From assembly GCA_020637595.1 (NCBI GenBank), contig JACKKE010000005.1:124001-188000 (forward strand): 64,000 nt of DNA. Reading direction: 5' to 3'. The notes below the pieces were generated by a model. That model had not been told where the DNA came from and ran no database searches. It saw only the letters and a list, made by a program, of their open reading frames with translations. The DNA comes from Rhodobacter sp. GTDB lineage: Bacteria > Pseudomonadota > Alphaproteobacteria > Rhodobacterales > Rhodobacteraceae. Below, piece by piece: positions 31,911-42,233 of this stretch (position 1 is its first letter; each line of letters opens with the position of its first letter). The position numbers and the translations under genes are program-made.

Positions 31911-33575
31911 ATGCTGCAAATCTCGCTTTGGAAACGCACGTTGATCGTGCTGTTGTGCCTGGCGGCCGTGGCTTTTGCCGTGCCCAACCTGTTCTATGAC
32001 CGGGTCGAGCGTCACAACGACGCCATCGCCGCGATTGAGGCGGGGCAGGACTCGCCCGAGCTGCAGGCCGAGCGCGCGCTGTGGCCTGACTGGCTGCCTT
32101 CGGATCTGGTGAACCTGGGTCTGGACCTGCGCGGCGGCGCGCATCTATTGGCCGAGGTGCGCGTCACCGACGTCTATGCCGACCGCATCGACGCGCTCTG
32201 GCCCGAGGTTCGCGACCTGCTGCGGGCCGAGCGCGCCACCGTCGGCGGGGTGCGCCGGATGCCGTCCGACGACCCGGGCGTGCTGCGTGTGGCGGTGTCG
32301 AATGCCGACGGCCTGCAGCACGCGCTGGAGGTGGTGCAGACGCTGTCGCGGCCGATGCAGACCCTCAGCGGGATCGGCCAGCAGGATCTGGATATCCATC
32401 TGGATGGCGAGCAGATCGTCATCACCCTGTCCGAGGCCGAGCGTCTGGCGACCGACGACCGCACCATGCGGCAGTCGCTGGAAATCATCCGCCGCCGCGT
32501 CGACGAGGTCGGCACGCGCGAACCGACGATCCTGCGTCAGGGCACCGACCGGATCCTGATCGAGGTTCCGGGGATCGGCTCGGCCGACGAATTGAAGCAG
32601 CTGATCGGCACCACCGCGCGGCTGACCTTCCATCCGGTCGTGCGCACCACCCGCAACGGCGACGAAACCCCGGCACCGCGGCAGGTCATCTATCCGTCGA
32701 TGAACGAGGACGGGCTCTATTACGTCCTCGAACAGACGCCCGTGGTCTCGGGCGAGCAGCTGACCGACGCCCAGCCCGATTTCGACCAGAACGGCCGCCC
32801 GGCGGTCAGCTTCCGGTTCAACCCGGCCGGCGCGCGGGCCTTTGGCCTCTATACGGCGGAAAACATCGGCAACCCCTTTGCCATCGTGCTGGACAACGAG
32901 GTCATCTCGGCTCCGGTGATTCAGGCACATATCGCCGGCGGCTCGGGCATCATCACCGGCCGCTTCACGGTCGAGGAGAGCACCCAGCTGGCGGTCCTGC
33001 TGCGCGCGGGCGCGCTGCCGGCGGGGATGGACTTCCTCGAAGAGCGCACGATCGGCCCGGAACTGGGCCAGGACAGCGTCGATGCCGGCAAGATCGCGGC
33101 GGTCGTGGCGATGGCGGCGGTGCTGCTGTTCATGGCGCTGGCCTATGGGTTCTTCGGCTGGGTGGCCAATGTCGCACTGGCGATGAACATCGCGATGATC
33201 TTTGCCGTGCTGTCGCTGATCGGCGGCACGCTGACCCTTCCGGGGATCGCCGGGATCGTGCTGACGATCGGTATGGCGGTCGACGCCAACGTGCTGGTCT
33301 TTGAACGTATCCGCGAAGAGCTGCGCACCGCGCGCGGCCCGGCGCGGGCCATCGAGCTGGGTTATGAAAAGGCGATGTCGGCCATTCTGGACGCCAACAT
33401 CACCACCTTCATCACCGCGATGGTGCTGTTTGCGCTGGGTGCGGGTCCGGTGCGCGGCTTTGCCGTGACACTGGGGATCGGCATCATCACCTCGGTGTTC
33501 ACCGCGCTCTTCGTCACCCGTCTTCTGGTCATCGTGTGGTTCAACCGCACCAGGCCGAAAACCATCACCGTCTGA
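31911..33575 (+). CDS. secD: Protein translocase subunit SecD
   Basis: A 554-residue RND-type membrane protein that uses the proton gradient with SecF to pull exported proteins through the membrane. It has a first helix at 8-26, a large periplasmic P1 region beginning with LGLDLRGGAHLLAEV, and five C-terminal helices with TIGMAVDANVLVFERIREEL, which holds the conserved charged residues of the proton path. Length matches the family. secF follows after 12 bases. Confidence 0.95.
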   Translation: MLQISLWKRTLIVLLCLAAVAFAVPNLFYDRVERHNDAIAAIEAGQDSPELQAERALWPDWLPSDLVNLGLDLRGGAHLLAEVRVTDVYADRIDALWPEVRDLLRAERATVGGVRRMPSDDPGVLRVAVSNADGLQHALEVVQTLSRPMQTLSGIGQQDLDIHLDGEQIVITLSEAERLATDDRTMRQSLEIIRRRVDEVGTREPTILRQGTDRILIEVPGIGSADELKQLIGTTARLTFHPVVRTTRNGDETPAPRQVIYPSMNEDGLYYVLEQTPVVSGEQLTDAQPDFDQNGRPAVSFRFNPAGARAFGLYTAENIGNPFAIVLDNEVISAPVIQAHIAGGSGIITGRFTVEESTQLAVLLRAGALPAGMDFLEERTIGPELGQDSVDAGKIAAVVAMAAVLLFMALAYGFFGWVANVALAMNIAMIFAVLSLIGGTLTLPGIAGIVLTIGMAVDANVLVFERIREELRTARGPARAIELGYEKAMSAILDANITTFITAMVLFALGAGPVRGFAVTLGIGIITSVFTALFVTRLLVIVWFNRTRPKTITV

Positions 33576-33587
33576 GGATCACAGATC

Positions 33588-34559
33588 ATGGCTTGGCGTC
33601 TTCGACTGGTTCCCGAAAAGACCGAGATCGACTTCTTCCGCTGGCAGAAGGTCACCTTTGGCGGGTCGCTCCTGTTGTCGGTCCTGGCGATCGTTGCCTG
33701 GGCGGCGATCGGGCTGAACTTCGGCATCGATTTCCGCGGCGGCACGACGATCCGCACCGAGTCCGCGCAGCCGGTCGATGTCGGCGAATACCGCGCGGCG
33801 GTGTCGGGGCTGGGGCTGGACGATGTGGTCATTACCGAGGTCTACGACCCGACCTTTGGCCCCGACCAGCATGTCGCTTCGGTGCGCATCGCGGTCGAGG
33901 ATGGCGTGCAGTCGGTCCCGCCGGAAACCCTGCAGGCGGTCGAGGCGGCGCTGCAGACCTATGATCCGTCGCTGACCATTGTGTCTGTCGAATCGGTGGG
34001 GGCCAAGGTCTCGGGCGAGCTGATCAAGGCGGCGATCCTGTCGATGGTCGCGGCGACGGGCTGTATCCTGGTCTATATCTGGCTGCGCTTCGAATGGCAG
34101 TATTCGGTGGGGGCGGTCGCGGCGCTGATCCATGATATCTTCATCACCATCGGCGTCTTTGCGGTGTTCCAGATCAAGTTCGATCTGACGATCATCGCCG
34201 CCTTGCTGACGATCCTGGGGTATTCGATCAACGACACGGTGGTCGTGTTCGACCGTCTGCGCGAGAACCTGATCAAGTATAAATCCGTGCCCTTGCGCGA
34301 CGTGATGAACCTGACGGTGAACGAGACCCTGTCGCGGACCCTGATGACCTCGGGCACGACGCTGCTGGCGCTGATCGCGATGCTGGTCTTTGGCGGCGAC
34401 GTGATCCGCGGTTTCGTGTTCGCGATTATCGTCGGTATCGTGCTGGGCACCTATTCCTCGGTTTATGTCGCCAAGAACATCGTGCTGTTCATCGGTCTGG
34501 ACCGGCGCGGGCCCAAGAACCCCAAGGCCTCGGGCCAGTTCGCCAACATCGACGCCTGA
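33588..34559 (+). CDS. secF: Protein translocase subunit SecF
   Basis: A 323-residue partner of SecD, with six membrane helices, the periplasmic loop starting at GIDFRGGTTIRTE, and the paired motif YSINDTVVVFDRLREN in the fourth to fifth helices. It forms the SecDF complex that drives the late stage of export. It is followed after three bases by the Mth938-domain gene, so the operon runs on from secF. Confidence 0.95.
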   Translation: MAWRLRLVPEKTEIDFFRWQKVTFGGSLLLSVLAIVAWAAIGLNFGIDFRGGTTIRTESAQPVDVGEYRAAVSGLGLDDVVITEVYDPTFGPDQHVASVRIAVEDGVQSVPPETLQAVEAALQTYDPSLTIVSVESVGAKVSGELIKAAILSMVAATGCILVYIWLRFEWQYSVGAVAALIHDIFITIGVFAVFQIKFDLTIIAALLTILGYSINDTVVVFDRLRENLIKYKSVPLRDVMNLTVNETLSRTLMTSGTTLLALIAMLVFGGDVIRGFVFAIIVGIVLGTYSSVYVAKNIVLFIGLDRRGPKNPKASGQFANIDA

Positions 34560-34562
34560 GCC

Positions 34563-34919
34563 ATGAACCTGACCGAGATTGATTTCGGCGCCGCCCAGCC
34601 GATCGAAGGCTACGGGCCGGATTTCTATCGCCTCGGCGGTGTGGCGCATCCGGCGCCGGTGCTCTTTGCCGCCGACCGTGCGGTGGCGTGGCAGGGCTAC
34701 GACGACCCGGCGCCCCTGCTGGCGCTGGCCGGTGCGGTGGATGTGCTGTTCATCGGCACCGGTCCCGAGATCGCGCCTCTGCCCGCCGCCCTGCGGCGGC
34801 AGCTGGAAGACGCGGGGCTGGGGGTGGAAATCATGGCCTCGGCCCCGGCCTGCCGGACCTACAACGTGCTGCTGTCCGAGGGGCGCAGGATTGCTGTCGC
34901 CCTGCTGCCGGCCGGATAG
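34563..34919 (+). CDS. Mth938-like (DUF498) domain protein
   Basis: A 118-residue soluble protein of the Mth938/DUF498 fold, related to the mitochondrial complex I assembly factor NDUFAF3. YGPDFYRLGGVAHPAPVLF at the front, LFIGTGPEIAPLP in the middle and PACRTYNVLLSEGRRIAVALLPAG at the end are typical. It commonly sits behind secDF in alphaproteobacteria. The molecular role in bacteria is unknown. It ends 86 bases before ccmA. Confidence 0.85.
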   Translation: MNLTEIDFGAAQPIEGYGPDFYRLGGVAHPAPVLFAADRAVAWQGYDDPAPLLALAGAVDVLFIGTGPEIAPLPAALRRQLEDAGLGVEIMASAPACRTYNVLLSEGRRIAVALLPAG

Positions 34920-35005
34920 AGGCCAGGGGTGGCTCGATGTCGCGCCTGCAGCCCGATGGGCCGCTTTTCTTTGCAGGGCGCGGGCAAACCGGCTAAGGCA
35001 GGCGG

Positions 35006-35623
35006 ATGGAATTGCGTGTCTCCGATCTGGCCGTCGCGCGCGGTGGTCTGCCCCTGATCGAGGGGCTCAGCTTTGCCGTATCCGGCGGCGAGGCGCTGGT
35101 GCTGCGCGGCCCCAACGGCAGTGGCAAGACGACGCTGTTGCGCACGCTGGCGGGGCTGCAGCCGCCGCTGGCCGGGCAGATTTCCGCCCCGCCCGAACAG
35201 ATGGCCTATGCCGCCCATGCCGACGGGCTGAAATCCACCCTGACGGTGCGCGAGAACCTGAGGTTCTGGGCAGCGATCCACGGCCAGAATGGCGTAGACG
35301 CGGCAATGGCGGCGATGAACCTGACCGATCTGGCGGATCGCCAGGCGCAGCACCTCAGCGCCGGGCAGAAGCGTCGTCTGGGGCTGGCGCGGCTGCTGGT
35401 AACCGGGCGCTGGCTGTGGGTGCTGGACGAGCCGACGGTGTCGCTGGATGTGGCCTCGGTCGCGCTCTTCGGGGAGGTGGTGCGGGCGCATCTGGCGCGC
35501 GGCGGCGCGGCGCTGCTGGCGACGCATATTGACTTGGGCCTGCCCGAGGCGCGGATCCTCGACCTTGGTCCCTACAAGGCCGAGATGCCCGCCGATCTGG
35601 GCTTTGACGAGGCCTTCCTGTGA
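35006..35623 (+). CDS. ccmA: Heme exporter ATP-binding protein CcmA
   Basis: A 205-residue ABC ATPase of cytochrome c maturation: Walker A GPNGSGKT, signature LSAGQKRRLGLARLL, Walker B WVLDEPTVSLD and the switch His in LATHIDLG. With CcmB and CcmC it supports release of heme-loaded CcmE in the periplasmic heme delivery pathway. The TGA overlaps the GTG start of ccmB by four bases. Confidence 0.93.
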   Translation: MELRVSDLAVARGGLPLIEGLSFAVSGGEALVLRGPNGSGKTTLLRTLAGLQPPLAGQISAPPEQMAYAAHADGLKSTLTVRENLRFWAAIHGQNGVDAAMAAMNLTDLADRQAQHLSAGQKRRLGLARLLVTGRWLWVLDEPTVSLDVASVALFGEVVRAHLARGGAALLATHIDLGLPEARILDLGPYKAEMPADLGFDEAFL

Positions 35624-36276
35624 TTGCCCTGCTGATCCGAGACCTGAGACTGGCGTTCCGCGCGGGCGGAGGGTTCGGCCTGGGGCTGGGGTTCTTCCTG
35701 ATCCTCGCGGTGCTGGTGCCGCTGGGGGTGGGGCCGGACCCGCAGACCCTGGGGCTGATCGCGCCGGGGATCCTGTGGGTGGGGGCGCTGCTGGCCTGCC
35801 TGCTGTCGCTCGACCGGATGTTTGCGCTGGATCACGAGGATGGCTCGCTCGACCTGCTGGCGACCGCGCCGATCCCGCTGGAGGGGGTGGTGGCGATCAA
35901 GGCGCTGGCGCACTGGCTGACCACCTGCCTGCCGCTGGCGCTGGTCGCGCCGGTGCTCGGCATCCTGCTGAACCTGCCGGGGCCGGGGTATCTGTGGCTG
36001 GTGCTGTCGCTCTTGCTGGGCACCCCGGCGCTGAGCATGATCGGCGCCTTTGGCGCGGCGCTGACCGTCGGGTTGAAACGCGGCGGGCTGCTGCTGTCGC
36101 TGCTGGTGCTGCCGCTCTATGTGCCGACGCTGGTGTTCGGTGCCCAGTCGGTGACGCGCGCGGCGCAGGGGCTCGACCCGCTGACGCCGATCCTGCTGAT
36201 GTCGGGGATCACCGCCGGCAGCCTGGCGCTGCTACCCTTTGCCGCGGCCTTCGCGCTGCGCATCAACCTGCGCTAG
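35620..36276 (+). CDS. ccmB: Heme exporter membrane protein CcmB
   Basis: A 218-residue, six-helix inner-membrane protein starting at a GTG that overlaps the ccmA stop. Family features are the charged front RDLRLAFRAGGG, LLSLDRMFALDHEDGSLDLL (the conserved D-H-E-D-G loop near 65-80) and helix-rich remainder. It is the membrane partner of CcmA in the Ccm ABC complex. Confidence 0.93.
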   Translation: MIALLIRDLRLAFRAGGGFGLGLGFFLILAVLVPLGVGPDPQTLGLIAPGILWVGALLACLLSLDRMFALDHEDGSLDLLATAPIPLEGVVAIKALAHWLTTCLPLALVAPVLGILLNLPGPGYLWLVLSLLLGTPALSMIGAFGAALTVGLKRGGLLLSLLVLPLYVPTLVFGAQSVTRAAQGLDPLTPILLMSGITAGSLALLPFAAAFALRINLR

Positions 36277-36329
36277 GCTTCACGGAGCCGTGGCTTGAGC
36301 CCATATCACCAAGAGACTAGGAACCGTTC

Positions 36330-37064
36330 ATGGCATCGCTCTGGGAATACGCCAATCCGGTGAAATTCATGCAGACCTCGGGATGGCTCATGCCCGTGGC
36401 GGCCGTTCTGGCTGCCGGCATGATCGCCGTGGGGCTGGTCTGGGGATTCTTCCTGACGCCGGACGATTTCCGCCAGGGGTCGACCGTCAAGATCATCTTC
36501 CTGCACGTCCCCTCGGCGCTGATGGCGATCAATGCCTGGGCGATGATGCTGGTGACCTCGCTGATCTGGCTGGTCCGGCGCCACCACGTCAGCGCACTGG
36601 CGGCCAAGGCCGCGGCGCCGATCGGTGCGACGATGACGCTGATCGCGCTGATCACCGGCGCGATCTGGGGCCAGCCGATGTGGGGCACCTGGTGGGCCTG
36701 GGATCCGCGGCTGACCTCGTTCCTGATCCTGTTCCTGTTCTACATCGGCTATATCGCGCTGTGGTCGGCGATCGAGGATCCCGACACCGCCGCCGATCTG
36801 ACCGCGGTGCTGTGCCTTGTGGGCAGCGTGTTCGCGGTGCTCTCGCGCTATGCGGCGCTGTTTTGGAACCAGGGGCTGCATCAGGGGGCATCGCTGTCGG
36901 TGGCGCCGGGCACGCGGATGGACTGGTCCTATAAGGGGCCGCTCTATCTGTGCATGGTCGGCTTTGTGATGCTGTTCATCGCACTGGTGCTTGCCGGCAC
37001 CCGCACCGAAATTCGCGCCCGCCGCCTGCGGGCCCTGCTGACCCGCGAAAGGGCGATGGGATGA
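36330..37064 (+). CDS. ccmC: Heme-handling protein CcmC
   Basis: A 244-residue, six-helix protein that presents heme to CcmE. The tryptophan-rich WWD motif is GTWWAWDPRLTS near residue 115, and external His residues flank it (FLHVPSA near 54 and LHQGASLSV near 185). Its end overlaps the ccmD start by four bases. ccmE, ccmF and ccmH are not in the window, so the rest of the system lies elsewhere. Confidence 0.94.
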   Translation: MASLWEYANPVKFMQTSGWLMPVAAVLAAGMIAVGLVWGFFLTPDDFRQGSTVKIIFLHVPSALMAINAWAMMLVTSLIWLVRRHHVSALAAKAAAPIGATMTLIALITGAIWGQPMWGTWWAWDPRLTSFLILFLFYIGYIALWSAIEDPDTAADLTAVLCLVGSVFAVLSRYAALFWNQGLHQGASLSVAPGTRMDWSYKGPLYLCMVGFVMLFIALVLAGTRTEIRARRLRALLTRERAMG

Positions 37065-37231
37065 TGCCCGATCTTGGAACCTATGCCGCCGAAGTCTCGC
37101 TGGCCTATGTCGTCTCACTGGCGCTGATCGCGCTGCTGATCGGCTGGGTTTGGGCGCGCGGACGGCGCATGAAACGGGCGCTCGATGCGCTGGAAACCCG
37201 ACTGAACCGGAAGCAGAATGGCCAAGTTTAA
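37061..37231 (+). CDS. ccmD: Heme exporter small subunit CcmD
   Basis: A 56-residue protein with one membrane helix (about 12-32, VSLAYVVSLALIALLIGWVW) and a basic cytoplasmic tail RGRRMKRALDALETRL, the CcmD pattern. It stabilises the CcmABC-CcmE complex. Two adjacent ATGs are possible starts, and the first overlaps the ccmC stop. Its end overlaps ccmG by 14 bases. Confidence 0.9.
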   Translation: MMPDLGTYAAEVSLAYVVSLALIALLIGWVWARGRRMKRALDALETRLNRKQNGQV

Positions 37232-37760
37232 CCCCCTCCTGATCGTCCCGCCGGTGCTGCTGGCAGGGTTTGTCGCCTTTGTCGCCGTCGGCAACATGCG
37301 CGAGGACCGCAACGAAATGCCCTCGGCGCGCGCCGGGCACGAGGCGCCGGTGGTGGCGCTCGAACAGATGGAGGGTCGGACGCTCTTCACCGACGACATG
37401 CTGAGGTCGGGCGATGTGACGCTGGTCAACTTCTTTGCCTCGTGGTGCCCGCCCTGCCGGGCCGAACATCCGCTGGTGACCGAACTGTCCGAGCAAGGGG
37501 TGACAGTGCTGGGCGTGAACTATCGCGACGAGCCCGATCGCGCCGCCGCGTTCCTCGACGATCTGGGCGACCCCTATCACGCGATCGGCGCCGATCCGCG
37601 CGCGCGCATGGGTCTCGACTGGGGGGTTGTCGGCCTGCCCGAGACCTTCGTCGTTGATGGCGAGGGCAATATCCTGACGCGCTATGCCGGTCCGCTGACC
37701 GAAGAAATCATCGAGTCCCGCATCCGCCCGGCGCTGGAACGCGCCGCCAGTGACAGCTGA
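37218..37760 (+). CDS. ccmG: Periplasmic thiol:disulfide oxidoreductase CcmG/DsbE
   Basis: A 180-residue membrane-anchored thioredoxin: N-terminal helix at about 7-24, then a thioredoxin fold with the redox pair Cys77/Cys80 in ASWCPPC and the cis-Pro loop VGLPETFVVD. It keeps apocytochrome c CXXCH cysteines reduced for heme attachment. Completes the ccmABCDG unit. Confidence 0.94.
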   Translation: MAKFNPLLIVPPVLLAGFVAFVAVGNMREDRNEMPSARAGHEAPVVALEQMEGRTLFTDDMLRSGDVTLVNFFASWCPPCRAEHPLVTELSEQGVTVLGVNYRDEPDRAAAFLDDLGDPYHAIGADPRARMGLDWGVVGLPETFVVDGEGNILTRYAGPLTEEIIESRIRPALERAASDS

Positions 37761-37765
37761 CCGTG

Positions 37766-38407
37766 ATGACCGGCCCGGACGACGCCACGCTGACGACCGA
37801 GGGGCTGCAGGCGCATGGCCAGGGCCGGGTTCTGGCGCTGGCCTGCGGGGCGCTCGCGCATGAGATCCTGGCGCTGAAGCGGCTGAACGGGTGGGCGGGG
37901 CTCGACCTGCACTGCCTGCCGGCGAACCTGCACCTGTGGCCCGACCGCATCCCCGATGCCGTCGAGGCCGCGGTGACCCGCTTCCGCGATGCCTATGACC
38001 GGATTCTGGTCGTCTATGCCGATTGTGGCACCGGGGGGCTGCTGCAGGCACGCTGCGCGGCGCTGGGTGTCGAGATGATCGACGGCCCTCACTGCTATGC
38101 GTTCTTTTCCGGCAACGAGGCCTTTGCCGCCCTGGGCGACAGCGAGTTCGCGGCCTTCTATCTGACCGACTTCCTGGTGCGCCAGTTTGATGCCTTTGTC
38201 TGGCGGCCGATGGGCTTTGACCGCCACCCCGAGCTGATTCCGATGATGTTCGGCAATTACGAAAAGCTGGTCTATCTGGCGCAGACCGAGGATCCCGCGC
38301 TGGATGCCCGGGCCCGGACCCAGGCCGAGCGCCTCGGCCTTGCCTATGAACGCCGCTTTACCGGCTACGGCGACCTCGAAACCGCGCTTTCCCGCGCCAC
38401 GCGGTAA
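37766..38407 (+). CDS. DUF1638 family protein
   Basis: A 213-residue protein of the DUF1638 group: LALACGALAHEILALKRLNG at 25-44, YADCGTGG near 92, and IDGPHCYAFF near 112. DUF1638 proteins often occur with methylamine or corrinoid metabolism in other bacteria, but no such genes are here. An ATG was chosen over the GTG three bases before. It follows ccmG by five bases and is probably cotranscribed. Confidence 0.8.
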   Translation: MTGPDDATLTTEGLQAHGQGRVLALACGALAHEILALKRLNGWAGLDLHCLPANLHLWPDRIPDAVEAAVTRFRDAYDRILVVYADCGTGGLLQARCAALGVEMIDGPHCYAFFSGNEAFAALGDSEFAAFYLTDFLVRQFDAFVWRPMGFDRHPELIPMMFGNYEKLVYLAQTEDPALDARARTQAERLGLAYERRFTGYGDLETALSRATR

Positions 38408-38482
38408 CGCGGGCCGCTGCGGGTTCTTGTAACCCGCCGGTGCAGTCCCTAGTCTCCTACGAAAGCCCCTCGCAGCGCGCCC

Positions 38483-39604
38483 ATGACACCGCAGCAGATC
38501 GAACAGCACGACGCCGAAAGCACCGACGGGCAGCGCATGTCTCTGGTCGAACGCTATCGGTTGCAGACATGGTTTCTGGGGATCATCGCCTTTGCGATGG
38601 TGCTGTTCCTGCTGGTGCAGGCGCGGTTCATCCTGATCTCGCTGGTGATCGCGATCATCCTGTTCTCGCTGACCGGCGAGGCGATCTCCGCCTTTTCGCG
38701 GCTCAGGATCGGCTCGTGGAAGATCACCAACTGGCTGGCCTCGATGGCGGCCTTCGCGCTGATTGCCACGGTGCTGCTGACGCTGTCCGCGATCGTCATC
38801 AGCCAGGTGAACACCGTCGTCACCACGACCCTGACCTATACCGATCAGGCGATCGCCGCGATCGCCCGGCTGGCCGGCTGGGTCTCGCCCGAGGCGCAGG
38901 CCACGGTCGAGGCCTCGATCCGCTCGATCGAGGTGTCGGGCTATGTCAGCACGCTGGCGGGGCAGGCGTCGAACCTGCTCAGCGCGACGACGCTGGTGAT
39001 CCTGTTCGTGGGTTTCCTGTTCGCCGAACGGCTCTGGTTCAACGCCAAGCTGGAAAACCTGATCGGCGACAAGGCGCAGGCGCGGCGGGTGGGGCGGATC
39101 ATCCATTCCATCGTCCGGCGGGTGAACCACTATCTGCTGGTGAAAACCGGGGTCAGCGTGGCGACCGGGGCCGCGGTCTATGTGCTGATGCTGGGCTTCG
39201 GGCTGGATTTCGCCGGGCCGATGGCGATCCTGACCTTCATCCTGAATTATATCCCCTCGGTGGGGTCGATCATCGCCACGATCCTGCTGGCGCTGGTCGC
39301 GCTGATCCAGGTGAACGAGCCGGCGACGGCGCTTCTGGTGTTTGTCATCGCGGGGATGATCCAGTTCGTGTTGGGCTCGGTGATCGACCCGATGCTGATG
39401 GGGCGCGCGCTCAGGGTCTCGTCCTTTGGCATTATCGTCTCGCTCAGCTTCTGGGGCGCGGTCTGGGGGATCCCGGGGATGTTCCTGGCGGTGCCGATCA
39501 TGGTGGCGACGATGATCGTCTGCTCGCACATTCCGGCGGCGCGCCCGGTAGCGGTGCTGCTGTCGCGCGAGGGGTTGCCGGAGATCGAGGTGGAGGGGGC
39601 GTAA
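38483..39604 (+). CDS. AI-2E family (PerM-like) membrane protein
   Basis: A 373-residue inner-membrane protein with about seven to eight hydrophobic segments and the AI-2E/PerM signature region (NYIPSVGSIIATILLALVAL, then FVLGSVIDPMLMGRALRVSSFGI and WGAVWGIPGMFLAVPI). Members export quorum signals or serve as ion antiporters, so the function is uncertain. A REP-like palindrome follows the stop. Confidence 0.88.
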   Translation: MTPQQIEQHDAESTDGQRMSLVERYRLQTWFLGIIAFAMVLFLLVQARFILISLVIAIILFSLTGEAISAFSRLRIGSWKITNWLASMAAFALIATVLLTLSAIVISQVNTVVTTTLTYTDQAIAAIARLAGWVSPEAQATVEASIRSIEVSGYVSTLAGQASNLLSATTLVILFVGFLFAERLWFNAKLENLIGDKAQARRVGRIIHSIVRRVNHYLLVKTGVSVATGAAVYVLMLGFGLDFAGPMAILTFILNYIPSVGSIIATILLALVALIQVNEPATALLVFVIAGMIQFVLGSVIDPMLMGRALRVSSFGIIVSLSFWGAVWGIPGMFLAVPIMVATMIVCSHIPAARPVAVLLSREGLPEIEVEGA

Positions 39605-39606
39605 GC

Positions 39607-39636
39607 GGTGCGTGCGCGCACGCACCCTACGGCGTT
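39607..39636 (+). repeat. REP-like palindrome, copy 1
   Basis: The sequence contains GGTGCGTGC and GCACGCACC arms around a C/G core, followed by CTACGG-GTT. It lies immediately upstream of the RAYT gene and matches the copy downstream at 27 or more of 30 positions in the same orientation. REP elements of this type are the substrates of RAYT proteins. Confidence 0.8.
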
Positions 39637-39672
39637 AACCCCGGATTCACGATGTCGTGCTGAACTGGCGGC

Positions 39673-40152
39673 ATGGCAGAGTATCGCAGAGTCAGACTTC
39701 CCGGGGCTACCGTGTTCTTCACCGTCAGGGCGCAGGAACGGGGATCGACGCTCCTGACCGATGAGGTCGGGCGCCTGCGCTTTGCCGTCGCAACCACGCA
39801 GCGCGAACGGCCCTTTACCATCGACGCTTTCGTGGTCCTGCCCGATCACCTGCATTGCATCTGGACCCTGCCGCCGGGGGACAGCGATTATTCCACGCGC
39901 TGGCGCCTGATCAAGTCGCGGTTCTCGATGGGGGTGCCGAAGGGTCGGTTGCGGCCAAGCCATATCGCACGGCAGGAGCGGGGCGTCTGGCAGCGGCGGT
40001 TCTGGGAACACCATATCCGGGACGAGAGCGATTTTCGCGCCCATCTGGACCTGTGTCGGTGGGATCCTGTGAAACACGGGCTGTGTGAGGATCCGCTGGG
40101 CTGGCCGTATTCGTCCGTCCACCGGGATCTGCGTCACGGGTTGGCGGCGTAA
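39673..40152 (+). CDS. REP-associated tyrosine transposase (RAYT), Tyr replaced
   Basis: A 159-residue Y1/HUH-type protein closely resembling E. coli RayT/YafM. The metal-binding HUH pair is His59 and His61 in LPDHLHCIW, followed by RWRLIKSRFS and WQRRFWEHHIRDE. The catalytic Tyr of the family lies in an HVDYIxxNPVKHG motif, and here the segment reads HLDLCRWDPVKHG, so Leu127 stands where Tyr is expected. The neighbouring DYR is also DFR. It is therefore probably unable to cut DNA by the normal route, although it may still bind REP hairpins. It sits between two same-orientation REP-like repeats. Confidence 0.88.
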   Translation: MAEYRRVRLPGATVFFTVRAQERGSTLLTDEVGRLRFAVATTQRERPFTIDAFVVLPDHLHCIWTLPPGDSDYSTRWRLIKSRFSMGVPKGRLRPSHIARQERGVWQRRFWEHHIRDESDFRAHLDLCRWDPVKHGLCEDPLGWPYSSVHRDLRHGLAA

Positions 40153-40182
40153 GGTGCGTGCTCGCACGCACCCTACGGGGTT
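40153..40182 (+). repeat. REP-like palindrome, copy 2
   Basis: A second 30-base copy of the GTGCGTGC/GCACGCAC palindrome followed by CTACGGGGTT starts right after the RAYT stop. It can form a stable hairpin and may also end the RAYT and lepA transcripts, which converge here. Confidence 0.8.
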
Positions 40183-40272
40183 CCGCCGGCTGTTCGCGGG
40201 CGTCCTTGCCCCTCGCCGTGCTGCCGCCGGGTCGCACATGCCCTGGCCGCACGGGCGACGGCGTGAACAGCC

Positions 40273-42072
<1,800 letters not shown>

Positions 42073-42140
42073 GGCGGGCATATGAGCAGGTTTCATGGAG
42101 CCGTCAATGGTGTGCGTGGGGCTGCGGGGGCAAAGGAAAA

Positions 42141-42210
42141 AGGGGGCGCTGCCCCCCTCTTGGCCTGCGGCCAATTCACCCCCCGGCGTATTTGCGACAA
42201 GGTGAAGGAA
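42141..42210 (+). repeat. Intergenic repeat with GCGTATTT core, copy 1
   Basis: A G/C-rich hairpin (GGGGGCGCTGCCCCCC) is followed by the core GCGTATTTGCGACAAGG and TGAAGG at 42186-42208. The same arrangement occurs at 45480-45580 and 47770-47867. It lies upstream of the PLP enzyme start. Confidence 0.75.
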
Positions 42211-42233
42211 CAGATCGAGTGGAGAATCAGGCG

